DNA of 64,000 nt from Erpetoichthys calabaricus (lineage: Eukaryota > Chordata > Cladistia > Polypteriformes > Polypteridae): the NCBI RefSeq assembly GCF_900747795.2, contig NC_041394.2, positions 42,960,726-43,024,725 on the forward strand. The letters run 5' to 3'. The first letter of the stretch is position 1, and the number at the start of each line of letters is the position of its first letter. The notes beneath the pieces are model-generated. The model was not told the DNA's origin. It saw only the letters and a list, made by a program, of their open reading frames with translations, and did not search any database. The translations under genes were made by a program, and so were the position numbers. This document shows positions 36,101-42,540 of the stretch, in pieces.

Positions 36101-38333
36101 CCATCAATCGTCCTCAGTCTGGTGCTCCATGTAAGATCTTGCCTCATGGGGTGAGGATGGTCATAAGAAAGGTGAGGGATCAGCCCAAAATTACACGGGA
36201 GGAACATGTTAATGATCTGAAGGCAGTTGGAACCACAGTCACCAAGAACACCACTGGTAACACACTACAGCGTAATGGATTGAAATCTTGCAGTACTCAT
36301 AAGGTCCCCCTGCTCAAGAAGGCCTGGATGTTCACTGACAAATGTAAGACGTGTTTTTTTTTTTTTTGGCCTGACTGGTCAGTCATCTACAGTTATGACA
36401 AAATCAGTTGTTTTATCTTTCACATTAATTAAAAAATAATTTTTGAGTCATAGTTCCACTTTGGCCAAATAATCATAAGGCCCTGTTTGTGATGTTGAAT
36501 TAATACGAAAGCTCAGGGCAGACTAACCTGATGATGTCATGGGCACAGTGCAGTTTTGCAGTGATATGCACCGTGTATGGCAGCTACAAAAAAAATATCA
36601 AACCTCAGAATTATATTGCTTGTTGGGTTTTTGACGATAATGGAGTGTTTCTGTACAACGGCAATTTTACTAAAGCAGCCAAAATGCAGACAATGTAGAC
36701 CAGCAATTTGTTTAGACTTTAAAAAGAAGCTTATAAAGAAGAGTTCTGTCTCCCATTGAATATTGTGACGTGTCCATAATGTGGGGCTACTTTGCTGCTT
36801 CGGGTATTGGGGGTCTTGAACATGTTAAGAGAATCGTGATATTGGAGGGTTTGTAGGGCATTTAGAACAAAACGTGCTACCCAGTTTCAGAAAGCTAAGC
36901 ATAGGTTGAAAGTTTTGGGACCTCCAGAAAGACAACAACCCAGAACACAAAGTCCAAAAGCGCAAAAAACAGTGAAAAGGGCCAAACTGGATTGTGTTAA
37001 ACTGGCCAGTGAGTCCTGATCTCAATCTGATTAAAATTCTTCTGAAAGAGTTGAAATCTGCTATTGGTAAAATGAATCCTCCAAACATTCAAAAGCTACA
37101 ACAAATTTTAGCTTTACTGTGGAAGAAGATGCCAGCAGAAAGGTGCTGGGGGCTTCTTGGTGGTTGAAGAGACATCTGGATGCTGTCATCCTAGGTAAGG
37201 TTTGTGCAGCCACATATTAATGAAGGATACCTTTAATACTGTACGGGTCTTATTTTAATTTCTTTTTGTGGATAAAAATCACTACATGAAAGCTGAGTAG
37301 CCCTTTTTTGTTGTGTGTGGTCCTGCCTCCTGTTAGTTCCAGGTGAAAGTGGCCAAACAGACCTGTTGACTTTTGATAGTTGCTAGTCTCCCCAGTGTTG
37401 TTGAGACACTTCAATAGAATGTCCTCTTAAAAAACCTGTGACCTACAGCTAAGAACAAATGCTAACGTTTAGTAACTAGAGAGCTGGGTTAACGCTAATT
37501 CAAGATGTAAACGCAGCCCATAAAGAGCATGCTGGGAGTTTTGTTTTTCCTGTCCTTTTTCGTTAGTATGAGTCGCATGAATAGAAGCCCCAAAGCCATG
37601 TCCTCACAGGTGGCGCAGTGGTAGTGCTACTGCTTTGCAGTAAGGAGACTGTGGAAGATTGTGGGTTCGCTTCCCGGTTCCTCCCTGTGTGGATAGCGCT
37701 TTGAGTATTGAGAAAAGCGCTATATAAATGTAATGAATTATTATTATTATTATTATGTGTTTTGTCTGAAACACTGTATAAAGCCTTTAGGAACACGGTG
37801 GCGTACATTTGATTGTAGCCCAGTATTTCCATTTAGCTCGTGTGTGCTCTCATATCGGCACAAATAGCTGCAGTGGCCTTCGCTTGATAGCCTTAGTTCT
37901 GTCTGTGCTGACCTTTCATTTACTCCTTTAATTTATTTTTTTCAGGGTGCACTTTGAACACCTCAGAAAAGTCCCTGTCCTTGTCCTTGATGTTGACGAT
38001 GACATTCAAAACAATCGAGAATACAAAATGCAAATTATTACTCAGGTAAAAAAAAAATACTTGTCTTTAATCCACAAAAGTGCAGACTTTCTGCTTTCCC
38101 AGCACAGGTTGTGATCCAGTGCAAGAGTTTTGCTGGCATTCTATGTGAAAATGATCATTTCTGGTTATTTATTTCCCAGATGTCTCCACCTTTCTGCTTA
38201 TTTGCTCATAGTTATTGTCCCAGTCTGAGCTGTTGCTGTTTTTTTTTTTTTTTTTTTATAATCCATTGAGATTTCTAATTTGTTTTTACTTTTTTAGGTG
38301 AAGAATTATGTTTCCTCTCTCTGGGCTTCATGA
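14788..38333 (+). CDS. DGUOK: deoxyguanosine kinase, mitochondrial (spliced, seven coding exons)
   Basis: Phosphorylates purine deoxynucleosides (deoxyguanosine, deoxyadenosine) to monophosphates in the mitochondrial matrix, the first step of purine dNTP salvage for mtDNA synthesis. Joined exons give 345 residues: a long basic, acid-poor leader (1-104) suited to mitochondrial import; P-loop GNIAVGKST (110-118); EPLSEW with the conserved Glu (135); [14 protein letters not shown] (170-183) in the substrate pocket; FERSVYSDR (205-213) with the ERS motif; DWH (about 236-238); and the Arg-rich [13 protein letters not shown] (270-279). Human DGUOK is about 277 residues, so the leader is unusually long. 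All introns are GT-AG and phases match. ATG 14788 has A at -3; in-frame ATGs at residues 21 and 77 are alternative starts. Downstream parts such as [14 protein letters not shown] also resemble DCK; a dCK2-type paralogue is the main alternative. Confidence 0.88.
15166..15265 (+). mobile_element. half of a hAT-like MITE (intron 1)
   Basis: GGTGGTCCCCGATGGTTGCA and the following CAGGTTTTTCTTCCAACCAG resemble the left half of the MITE at 43896-44502 (CAGGGGTCCTCAGTCACAGT, then GGCTGCAGGCTTTC). The right half is not recognisable, so it is an old degraded copy. Confidence 0.45.
15266..16684. other. intron 1 sequence, nothing identified
   Basis: AT-rich; short open frames only; no domain or clear repeat. 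Confidence 0.5.
16685..18027 (-). mobile_element. Tc1-like DNA transposon, inactive (intron 1)
   Basis: 1343 bp bounded by inverted repeats of about 50 bp (left CAGTTGTGGCCAAATGTTCT; right, read inward, TAGTCAAGGCCATACATTTT, both continuing GAGAATGAC.CAA) and TA duplications at 16683-16684 and 18028-18029. The minus strand encodes Tc1 transposase pieces: paired-type HTH (17405-17716, [20 protein letters not shown] ... FSDESP) and the C-terminal DDE part (16852-17130, [20 protein letters not shown]). Frame changes between the two pieces show it is broken. The recognisable ends suggest moderate age. Confidence 0.93.
18030..19075. other. intron 1 sequence, nothing identified
   Basis: AT-rich, no coding signal. 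It contains a short GACA-type run near 18955-18970. No repeat family recognised. Confidence 0.45.
19090..19387 (-). mobile_element. tRNA-derived SINE, 5'-truncated (intron 1)
   Basis: The same family as 26514-26845, in reverse orientation: it reads ATCCATCCGTTATCCAACCC at the tail and ends at the head with GACCCGGGAAGTGAACCCAG and CTCCTAACTGCGAGGCAG. A perfect 14-bp target-site duplication GCTGAAGAAATCCA flanks it (19076-19089 and 19388-19401), proving LINE-style retroposition. The first part of the tRNA-like head is missing. A (CA)n-type tract lies at about 19215-19232. Confidence 0.92.
19402..20399. other. intron 1 sequence, nothing identified
   Basis: AT-rich, no open frame of interest, no repeat recognised. 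Confidence 0.45.
20400..20565 (+). mobile_element. old SINE 3' part (intron 1)
   Basis: GGACTGGTACTCCATTATAG, then GGTTGGTTCC and ACTGGATTATACAGGGTTAA leading to AATGAATGG are the diverged second half of the tRNA-SINE type seen at 26514. No target-site duplication could be made out. Confidence 0.5.
20566..21174. other. intron 1 sequence, nothing identified
   Basis: No coding or repeat signal recognised. Confidence 0.4.
21175..21310 (-). mobile_element. L2-like LINE 3' end fragment (intron 1)
   Basis: The text ACACAATAAGATTCTTACTT and TGCATGTGTCACACAG resembles the fish L2-type 3' region (TATTGTCACATGTACAGT...CTTGCATG). Related fragments lie at 22480-22770. Orientation and clade are tentative. 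Confidence 0.4.
21311..22126. other. end of intron 1, nothing identified
   Basis: AT-rich. Ends with a pyrimidine tract and TTCTTGCAG acceptor before exon 2. Confidence 0.45.
22127..22242 (+). CDS. DGUOK: DGUOK exon 2 (rest of P-loop)
   Basis: Acceptor TTGCAG|CTGTAGG; the first two bases complete Ala113. Codes [20 protein letters not shown] through [17 protein letters not shown] (residues 113-151). Donor AAA|GTAAGC, phase 0. The P-loop Lys and Ser/Thr and the conserved Glu-Pro are intact. Confidence 0.93.
22480..22770 (-). mobile_element. L2-like LINE 3' fragments, two in tandem (intron 2)
   Basis: Two diverged blocks repeat the theme TTGTCATGTGTACATAATAC/AGTAAAATTGTTACTTGCAT (22496-22540) and TTGTTATGTGTATTATTGTA followed by AATACTCGCAT (22652-22696). 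Both match fish L2-type 3' ends. No coding part. Confidence 0.45.
22920..23050 (-). mobile_element. CR1-type fragment (intron 2)
   Basis: GTGTGAAGTTCACCCTTAAA and GAAGAACTCATTTTAAAGTG match, in minus orientation, the CR1 3' region seen at 50640-50725 (ACCCTTAACAAGTTTCCAAC ... GATGAACTCATTTTAAAATA). Confidence 0.6.
23195..23310 (-). mobile_element. LINE 3' tail fragment (intron 2)
   Basis: TTAGATAAACTTTATTAATT and CCATGGTGAAATTCAGATGC followed by ACAGCAGCAGAAA is a diverged copy of the tail of the LINE at 4030-4080 (ACTTTATTAATCCCAAGGGG ... AGCAGCAAAA). Nothing of ORF2 remains. Confidence 0.6.
23311..23907. other. intron 2 sequence, nothing identified
   Basis: No coding or clear repeat signal. 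Confidence 0.4.
23916..24147. mobile_element. hAT-type MITE, 232 bp (intron 2)
   Basis: Terminal inverted repeats CAGCGGTTCTCAAACTGTGG at the left and AAAGGTTGAGAAACGCTG at the right, flanked by a perfect 8-bp duplication TCCTAGTT (23908-23915 and 24148-24155). No coding capacity. The ends resemble those of the 2.5-kb hAT element at 50748-53253 (CAGTGATTCCCAACC ... GGTTGAGAATCGCTG), so a related transposase could have moved it. Confidence 0.93.
24333..24517 (+). CDS. DGUOK: DGUOK exon 3 (substrate pocket and ERS motif)
   Basis: Acceptor TTTCTAG|AAATCT, phase 0. Codes [20 protein letters not shown] through [11 protein letters not shown] plus two bases of Arg213 (residues 152-213). Donor ACAG|GTAACA. 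It contains [11 protein letters not shown] and FERSVYSDR, the strongest family matches in the gene. Confidence 0.95.
24901..25597 (-). mobile_element. mariner-type element, internally deleted (intron 3)
   Basis: 697 bp with perfect 12-bp terminal inverted repeats, CAAGGGGAGTTC at the left and GAACTCCCCTTG at the right, and TA at both flanks (24899-24900, 25598-25599). The minus strand gives mariner C-terminal text just inside the left end ([15 protein letters not shown], near 25000-25045) and other broken transposase pieces. At roughly half of full mariner length it is a deletion derivative. It abuts another transposon on the right. Confidence 0.88.
25600..26021 (-). mobile_element. second Tc1/mariner-superfamily remnant, internally deleted (intron 3)
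   Basis: The left end CAGGGTGCAGCACAAAAAAA pairs with the right end read inward, CAGGGTGGCGCACGAAAAAC. The minus strand encodes a transposase N-terminus: [20 protein letters not shown] (HTH region), then [20 protein letters not shown] and WLLQTT, typical of the mariner-like group whose proteins carry FQQDGATAHTAR (see 40457-41654). The catalytic part is deleted. The TA at 25598-25599 is shared with the neighbouring mariner; the right flank is less clear. Confidence 0.78.
26022..26501. other. intron 3 sequence, nothing identified
   Basis: Contains an A-rich run at about 26090-26111. No coding or repeat family signal. Confidence 0.4.
26514..26845 (+). mobile_element. tRNA-derived SINE, near full length (intron 3)
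   Basis: The head GGGGCGGCACGGTGGCGTGG then TGGGTAGCGC is tRNA-like (A-box region). The body has TTTGCATGTTCTCCCTGTGT and TCCTCCCACAGTCCAAAGAC, then GTGGGCTGGTGCCCTGC, ending in a GGATAGATGGA tail. A 12-bp duplication TGTTGTTGGTGA flanks it (26502-26513 and 26846-26857). The B box is disturbed (GAGAACCACAGTTAGGAG where a GTTCGAATC-like block is expected). The same family is at 19090, 35501 and, more diverged, at several other points. Confidence 0.93.
26870..27245 (-). mobile_element. LINE ORF2 C-terminal fragment (intron 3)
   Basis: The minus strand reads [15 protein letters not shown] and then [12 protein letters not shown] with breaks, the RNase H-less C-terminal block common in fish LINEs (LRWFGHV...RPRGRPRTRW). 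Only this block is recognisable. Clade not resolved. Confidence 0.6.
27246..27889. other. intron 3 sequence, nothing identified
   Basis: AT-rich; a short CATT run at about 27772-27786. No gene seen. Confidence 0.4.
27890..27995 (+). mobile_element. old SINE head fragment (intron 3)
   Basis: GCAGTTAGCACTGTTGCCTC followed by ACAGCTCTAAGGAC, then GTCTCCCCTCACTCCCATGG, is a diverged tRNA-SINE head and body start (compare 26540-26640). No target-site duplication seen. Confidence 0.5.
28334..28481 (+). CDS. DGUOK: DGUOK exon 4
   Basis: Acceptor TTTATAG|GTATG; the first base completes Arg213. Codes [20 protein letters not shown], then [20 protein letters not shown] and IIYLRAQPQ (residues 214-262). 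Donor CCCAG|GTATGG, phase 0. It includes the conserved DWH block. Confidence 0.94.
28580..28880 (+). mobile_element. degraded SINE (intron 4)
   Basis: TCTCTGGAGTTTCTCCCACA and GTTGAAAGACATGATGGTTA match the SINE body (compare GTTTCCTCCCACAGTCCAAA and GACATGCAGGTTA at 26625-26660). The rest is too diverged to align by eye. Confidence 0.4.
28986..29909. mobile_element. Tigger/pogo-like MITE, 924 bp (intron 4)
   Basis: Terminal inverted repeats CAGTGGAACCTTGGATTGCG (left) and, read inward from the right, CAGTAAAACCTTGGATTGCA, with TA duplications at 28984-28985 and 29910-29911. The inner text (GAGCATAATTTGTTCCGG ... CTCGTCTTGCAAAACACTCG) matches the Tigger MITE style. No transposase is visible; a short AGAG run lies near 29727-29740. 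Confidence 0.9.
29925..30590. repeat. unclassified dispersed repeat with a 23-base C tract (intron 4)
   Basis: The block TTTTAGTATAGCCCAAAATC, CTTTTGACAGCCCCTCACCC, TTGACTCTCTAAAAAGACAA and GAAACCTTGGGAAAGGCAGT is one I associate with a repeat found across fish genomes; I cannot assign its class. A run of 23 C at 30275-30297 lies inside. From 30300 to 30590 nothing more is recognisable. Confidence 0.45.
30590..30990 (-). mobile_element. PIF/Harbinger transposase remnant (intron 4)
   Basis: The minus strand at 30589-30825 reads [20 protein letters not shown], then [20 protein letters not shown] and STYDSDD, a match to the Harbinger DDE transposase (HARBI1 kin), whose usual text is ...ARWPGSTHDS. 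The upstream part (30900-30990) also fits the family in another frame ([17 protein letters not shown]). Most of the element is gone, and terminal repeats were not found. Confidence 0.8.
30991..31907. other. end of intron 4, nothing identified
   Basis: No coding or repeat signal recognised; ends at GTATTTCAG acceptor. Confidence 0.45.
31908..32023 (+). CDS. DGUOK: DGUOK exon 5 (LID region)
   Basis: Acceptor ATTTCAG|GTGTG, phase 0. Codes [20 protein letters not shown], then [18 protein letters not shown] plus two bases of Gln301 (residues 263-301). Donor CCCA|GTAAGT. Contains the Arg-rich LID that closes over ATP. Confidence 0.95.
32400..32720 (+). mobile_element. old tRNA-type SINE (intron 5)
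   Basis: GTCAGTGTCTTTGTGGAGTC, GCATTAGGTTGATTGGTAAT and TGTAAATTGGTCC, then GTCCCATCCAGGATGGGTTC, are diverged SINE body and tail blocks in the right order. No target-site duplication seen. Confidence 0.55.
32721..33819. other. intron 5 sequence, nothing identified
   Basis: Some short phrases recur (TTTGACATG-like near 33563, TCTGACATG near 33594), hinting at a degraded element. No family recognised and no gene seen. Confidence 0.4.
33820..35200 (+). mobile_element. old CR1-type LINE fragment, split by a Tigger MITE (intron 5)
   Basis: CTTGTGAGGCCTCATCTGGA (33898-33917) and ATGTTGCACCAAGTTTTGAT match the CR1 block of 43494-43530 (CTGGTGAGGCCTCATCTGGA ... CAGTTTTGGT), and AATAGTGTGGCACAAAG (35006 onward) fits a later part. 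The MITE at 34046-34939 sits between. The copy is strongly diverged. Confidence 0.5.
34046..34939. mobile_element. Tigger/pogo-like MITE, 894 bp (intron 5)
   Basis: The left end CAGTAATCCCTCGCTATATC and the right end read inward CAGTAATCCCTCCTCCATCG, with TA duplications at 34044-34045 and 34940-34941. Typical inner text TTTCGCGGCTTCACTCCATT and CTTCGCGGATTTTTTTATTT. No transposase. The ends are well preserved. Confidence 0.92.
35449..36345 (+). mobile_element. Tc1-like transposon, 5' part, with a nested SINE (intron 5)
   Basis: Starts after TA with CAGTGGGGGAAATAATTATT TGATCCCC, a common fish Tc1 end, with an inner repeat GAAATAAGGATTTGATCCC at 35775-35793. The transposase begins at 35949: [35 protein letters not shown], then a stop and shifted frames continue the HTH region to about 36345 ([14 protein letters not shown]). 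The 3' half and right end are absent, so it is truncated. Confidence 0.88.
35501..35631 (-). mobile_element. truncated tRNA-type SINE inserted in the Tc1 element
   Basis: CCCATCCATTCATCCATTTT, CCAACCCACTGAATCCGAAC, GTCTGCTGGAGCCAATCTCA and so on to CCAACCCACCGCA is the tail half of the 26514-type SINE, in reverse. A perfect 12-bp duplication AAGTTTACTCAT flanks it (35489-35500 and 35632-35643). It therefore inserted after the Tc1 copy. Confidence 0.93.
36346..36770. other. intron 5 sequence, nothing identified
   Basis: Begins with a T run (36354-36368). The open frame at 36577-36759 is not recognised and has no supporting context. Confidence 0.4.
36770..37290 (+). mobile_element. Tc1-like transposase 3' part, second family (intron 5)
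   Basis: In broken frames at 36925-37160 the text reads [15 protein letters not shown], then [20 protein letters not shown] and [20 protein letters not shown], the Tc1 DDE block (usually DPKHTSKRV ... [15 protein letters not shown]). It is older and distinct from the Tc1 elements at 16685 and 35449. The ends were not found. Confidence 0.78.
37604..37757 (+). mobile_element. short tRNA-derived SINE of another family (intron 5)
   Basis: The head CAGGTGGCGCAGTGGTAGTG (A-box like) and GTGGGTTCGCTTCCCGG (B-box like) are followed by GATAGCGCTTTGAGTATTGA, AAAAGCGCTATATAAATGTA and a (TTA)n tail. It has both pol III boxes and is shorter than the 26514 type. Likely an intact SINE copy. Confidence 0.85.
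37946..38045 (+). CDS. DGUOK: DGUOK exon 6
   Basis: Acceptor TTTTTTCAG|GGTGCA; the first base completes Gln301. Codes [33 protein letters not shown] (residues 302-334). VPVLVLDV matches the IPVLVLDV of DGUOK. Donor CTCAG|GTAAAA, phase 0. Confidence 0.93.
38298..38333 (+). CDS. DGUOK: DGUOK exon 7, coding part and stop
   Basis: Acceptor CTTTTTTAG|GTGAAG after a 252-bp intron. Codes [11 protein letters not shown] and TGA (residues 335-345), in line with the helical C-terminus of the family (...FVKNL in human DGUOK). Only 33 coding bases precede the stop, so this is the least certain exon, though phase and position fit. Confidence 0.8.
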   Translation: MKNYVSSLWAS

Positions 38334-39690
38334 TATAACATGTGTCTGTGCATGACAAGCTGGATACTTGACCACAGTTGCTGTGGACGTTAGTAGTTCT
38401 CATGTTGAGAAGGACAGAGGTGTTTTTTTTTTTTTGCTGCTTGGCTGGAGCAAATTGGGAATGCAGCCCACATAGGGACGTGTTTAAAAACGGGGGATTG
38501 TGCTGATGACCAAATCAGGTTTAGGTGGTCTGATTGTCTCTACTCACTTAATGTCCAATACAGCAGGATCAGACGCAAGTGTAACAGTGTCCCAGCGCCT
38601 TCCCCATGGTGTACTTTATTTTGGGGTGATACCCTACACTTTATGGTGATGTGCCATTACTGTCAGGTCTGGTCTTGCCTGTCCTCAGAAGAAGTTACTT
38701 TCAGATGCCATCTCTACCAGGGTGTGTGTGTTTTTTATTAATTTTTTGATGTCTACTCACTCCTTTCCTTTGCAAATAATTAACAACTTACATAGCACAT
38801 GACATTTATAGCCTCCTGTTTATTGAATGAGAGAAAAAATATGATGGGACAGGATGGTCCACAGTGACAGCTTCTCCAAAGACAATTTTACCTAACGCAT
38901 TTCACTTACTTGCTTAATTTATTTAACTTTACCTAGCATCATTCTGTTATGCTGTTTTGTGTAATTATTATTACCTCACTTATTTTAACTTCACCTGTTT
39001 GTTGTCTGGTACAAATCTTGTAATCGATATTTAACCCACTTCCTATTGTCCAAGTGACTTGACATTTTGCACACTTACTCACATGAATCAATAATCAGTT
39101 TCATTAATTGATCAATTAATTCATGTTAATCAAGAAATGAAATTTTCATTTGAAGAATAGTTCAAGATTTCACCAATAGATGGTGCTAGTAACAGACAGA
39201 AATATTAAAGGAAGTGGTAAAATATTGATTTCAAAATTATACTAAAACAAACCCAAGCCTAAAAAGTTGAAAATAATATATATAAAAAATACTTTTTAAA
39301 AACCACTTATATTAAGTTAAAAAGTGTACTAAAAAGTAAAAAATAAGTCTCTTATACATCACTCGTAAAATAAAAGGTGGGCGCTTTAGTGATGTATAAG
39401 AGACTTATTTTTTACTTTTTAGTACACTTTTTAACTTAATATAAGTGTGGTTTTTAAAAAGTTTTTTTTTTATATATATATAATTTTTTATTTAAGTTTT
39501 TGTACAAACCTAACAAAATTGAATCCACAACAAGCTAATATTCAGCTTTTACCAAATCCAGCACCACTGTTTTGCATTTGTATATGTTTGTCATCGAGGT
39601 TATTTGCACTTAAATGTGTTGTTGCTTTGTTTTGTGTATTTTAATGTGTTCAAATGTTTTTTTTTTTACAATTAAAGAAATGTCTCTATT
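38334..39690 (+). other. DGUOK: probable DGUOK 3' UTR
   Basis: Runs from the stop through T-rich, non-coding sequence. A candidate poly(A) signal ATTAAA is at 39671-39676, after a T-rich stretch. It contains the palindrome at 39291-39462. The true end cannot be fixed from sequence alone. Confidence 0.35.
39291..39462. repeat. snap-back palindrome, arms of 72 and 74 bp, 26-bp loop
   Basis: The left arm 39291-39362 is the reverse complement of the right arm 39389-39462 apart from one 2-base insertion (GTGTGG against GTGG). Example: CTTATACATCAC at 39351-39362 pairs with GTGATGTATAAG at 39389-39400. The loop (39363-39388) is TCGTAAAATAAAAGGTGGGC GCTTTA. Weaker pairing seems to continue outward through AT runs on both sides. 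It would form a long hairpin in RNA or single-stranded DNA. Likely a foldback MITE. Confidence 0.93.
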
Positions 39691-39734
39691 TTAAGATGGA
39701 CATTTAATTTCTCTGTTTAATATGGTCCAGGCTT

Positions 39735-40160
39735 TCCACCTTTGTGAAGCTAATCCATTCCTGAAAACTTCTGTTTTTGTGAATACTTAATTACCGTTCA
39801 TTTAAATGGGGAAATGTCACAATGCTCACCACTCGACCACCACTGGCATCTCTCGATCAACTTCTCGGGCATTTCGCAATCCCCAGACTTCATTCTTCTT
39901 CAGTTTGTGCAGAACTTGCAGTTGTACACTGAACACACCTCTCCAAGTTAAACTTAAAACTTGACCGGCACTGGACATTAATTGTTAACAATGTCGGGTA
40001 GCTCCGGCCTCGCTCAGACTTATGTTTTGTGACGTCCATAATTTCAACCCCCTTATTCTTCTCAATCAGGCGGTGTAGATTTTACAATCCTCGCAAATCC
40101 TCTTACAGCAGTTTTTGGAGTTCTTTCACACAAGCTTGGTGATAAACTGTTGTTTCCTGC
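39735..40160. mobile_element. possible Tigger-like MITE fragment
   Basis: TCCACCTTTGTGAAGCTAAT, CCATTCCTGAAAACTTCTGT and CCGTTCATTTAAATGGGGAA resemble inner text of Tigger-type MITEs (compare 29070-29100). No paired terminal repeats or TA flanks were found. Weak call. Confidence 0.3.
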
Positions 40161-40456
40161 ACTAAATTGTTAGCATGTCAACTAATTCTACTCATTTGAA
40201 GGAATCCTAATGCACCCTCCATTACTTAATACTAAAATTATGTTTTATATTATCTAAAACTGGGCAAAATGAATTTTTTCTGTGGATCTTTACAAAACTT
40301 AATTAGTTTGGCAAGGATTCATTACTGTTAAGTGAGTCTGCCGAACTCCTGTTGTGTTTCTTAATAATACGAGGTTGTAGAACACAGTGGGCCTCTTTTT
40401 ATTACTAATTACTTCTCTTTTCTGAGTGTTTTAGTGTGGAAATCTTAGTTGTTTTT

Positions 40457-41654
40457 GTGTACAGTGGGACCAATTGAACAGACTTTGAATCTTCTAATTT
40501 TGTTTCAATGAAAGGTACTGTCATATTATATAAATTGTTTTGTGGATCAAATAAAACTTTAATAAAATAACATTTTATTCTTCGAGACAATTTCTGAACG
40601 CACGCATGACTCATTCGGCCATTTCAAGGGAAATAATGCCGATTTCATGGCGAATAGCTTCCTTGATGGTTTCAATGTTTTGAGGTCAGTTTGTGTATAC
40701 CTTTGACTTGAGATAGCCCCACAAGAAGAAATGTGAGGGCCACCCGACATCTCCGCGCAGGGAGATCAGCTTCCCCAGAAACATCTCCCGCAAAACTTGC
40801 ATGGCTCTCCGTGCTGTATAAGCTGTTGCTCCATCCTGTTGAAACCAGGCATCCACCACATGCATTTCTTCCAGTTGGGGCCGCAAAAACTTCTCTAGCA
40901 TTTCAATGTAACATTCTGAAGTGACGTTGACCGTTGCTCCCCCCTCCTCAAAAAAGCAAGGGCCTACATTGCCAAATTGTGCAAGGGTTGGTTTCAGCCC
41001 AATAGCGAAAGTTTTGCTTATTTGTGCAATCATTCACATGAAAATGTGCCTTGTTGCTGCACATGACGATGGCATCTCGATGAATGGTTTGCAGAAAGTT
41101 CACACACAACTCTCTACGCCTCTCCCAGTCTCTCTCATTGAATTCCTGCACTACCATCATTTTTGTATGGATGGAAATTAAGGTCCTCATGCAAAATCCT
41201 CCTCAAAGACGTGTTGGAAGTACCTAAGGCAGAAGCATGATTTGCGAGACTGCAATTGTGGCCCTTACAGCTTGGATGTTTTCAGGCGTTCACTCGTACA
41301 GTCCAAGGACAGCCTGGAGATTTTCTGTTCAATGTTGTACCTGTCTGGCTAAATTTAGCCACCCACTGAGGAACTCTCTTCCGATTTGAGACGTCACCAT
41401 TAGGAGGAATGCTGAAGTGCGTTCGGAAGGCGTGTTGCATAGCGATGATGGATTAGTTGTTTTTGAAAAACGTTTTGACAGCAAAAGCGTGGTGTGCACC
41501 GGACCAAGGCATGATGCCTACTGAAAACTACAAGGGATCGCCTATCAGAGGACCCCCTCCTCACCCACTCGGCTACCTCTACCTCACGCAATGACCTTGA
41601 GAAATGTGGTACTTCACTCTGTATTCACATCAGTCTTTGAAACAAACCCTAGTA
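40457..41654 (-). mobile_element. mariner-like transposon remnant (DUF4817-type transposase)
   Basis: Minus-strand pieces in order: AVKTFFKNN and LNRKSPGCPWTVRTPENIQA (about 41450 down to 41280), KMMVVQEFNERDWERRRELC with NFLQTIHRDAIVMCSNKAHF (41190-41000), then FRYWAETNP, and FLRPQLEEMHVVDAWFQQDG ATAYTARRAMQVLREM with SLRGDVGWPSHFFLWGYLKS (41033-40686). FQQDGAT and FFLWG are the DDE-type core of this group. Frames are broken between pieces and PRSPDLSPCD is partly lost. The limits are estimates from weakly matching ends. Related to the remnant at 25600-26021. Confidence 0.83.
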
Positions 41655-42280
41655 CATGTTCTCTTCATTAGATACACTTTTTAGTAAAGCTTTTTACATT
41701 CTCTTTTTACATTTTTCTTGGGCTTCTCCAACTATATTACCATCATTTTTTTGGAGCTGTGAAGGTCAAGATAATTAGAGGAGACCTGTGAGTAATGAAC
41801 GTGACAAGATGAGTGAACCACAGCCGATGAACGCAGCATCAGATGTAAGAATGAGCGAGATTGTGGTTGGACGTCACTCATATTCAACTCCTGTCTCAAA
41901 ATGCCCACCCACTCCGCAGGCTACAGTTAGTTGTAATTTGGGAAGTTAGCGGCACACGTTTGAAAATCGCCACATCTGATTTTCACAGCCACAAACGTTT
42001 GCCTTGCTTGTCGTTCCTAAGATGAAGAATTTTGAACGATGACTGTCTTTGTATAGCCAACTCTGTCAAGGCCTGTTCCTGCACCCTGAAACCCACTGAA
42101 TTGAGTCCAGGCCACTTCACCAACCCTGACAGGCTGTGGTTGCAGGGAAATCCACATAGACATGGGGAGAACATTTTTTCGTAAAGATTATGAACTGAGC
42201 TTCTAGACAAAGTTGCCCATATCTACTTGTACTATGTAACACAATATTAAGTTGTCTGTGTGTCCGGTCCCTCAGAGCAG
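41655..42280. other. no gene seen
   Basis: Contains a possible reversed SINE scrap near 42120-42175 (GCAGGGAAATCCACATAGAC ATGGGGAGAAC). Nothing else recognised. Confidence 0.4.
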
Positions 42281-42375
42281 TCTGGTTGGTCAGTATGGCT
42301 TTGGTGATGCACTCTAAAGATGAAGCGCAAGCGTGAGACACACAATTATGGGTCAAGGTGTAGGAGGCGCGCTGA

Positions 42376-42540
42376 GTGACGTCTTCAGAGACGGAAAGCA
42401 TAAAAGCAGGCTGGAAACAAGCAAGACGCCTCATAGTGACAGAGTCAGAGAAGCGGACTTCATGGGATCATTCTAGAGAGACGGAGTGCCGGTCAAGAGA
42501 GGTTCAGGGCGCCGAAGAAACTGAGGAAACGTGCTGAAGG
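42376..42540 (+). promoter_or_regulatory. candidate promoter and first exon of a non-coding unit
   Basis: TGACGTC (42380-42386, CRE core) is followed about 16 bases later by CATAAAAGC (42401-42409, TATA-like). A TSS near 42430-42440 would start an exon ending CTGAAG|GTGAGTGT with the donor at 42540-42541, a perfect AAG|GTGAGT. No long frame is open in the exon. The arrangement of CRE, TATA and strong donor at proper spacing is suggestive but not proof of transcription. Confidence 0.4.
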
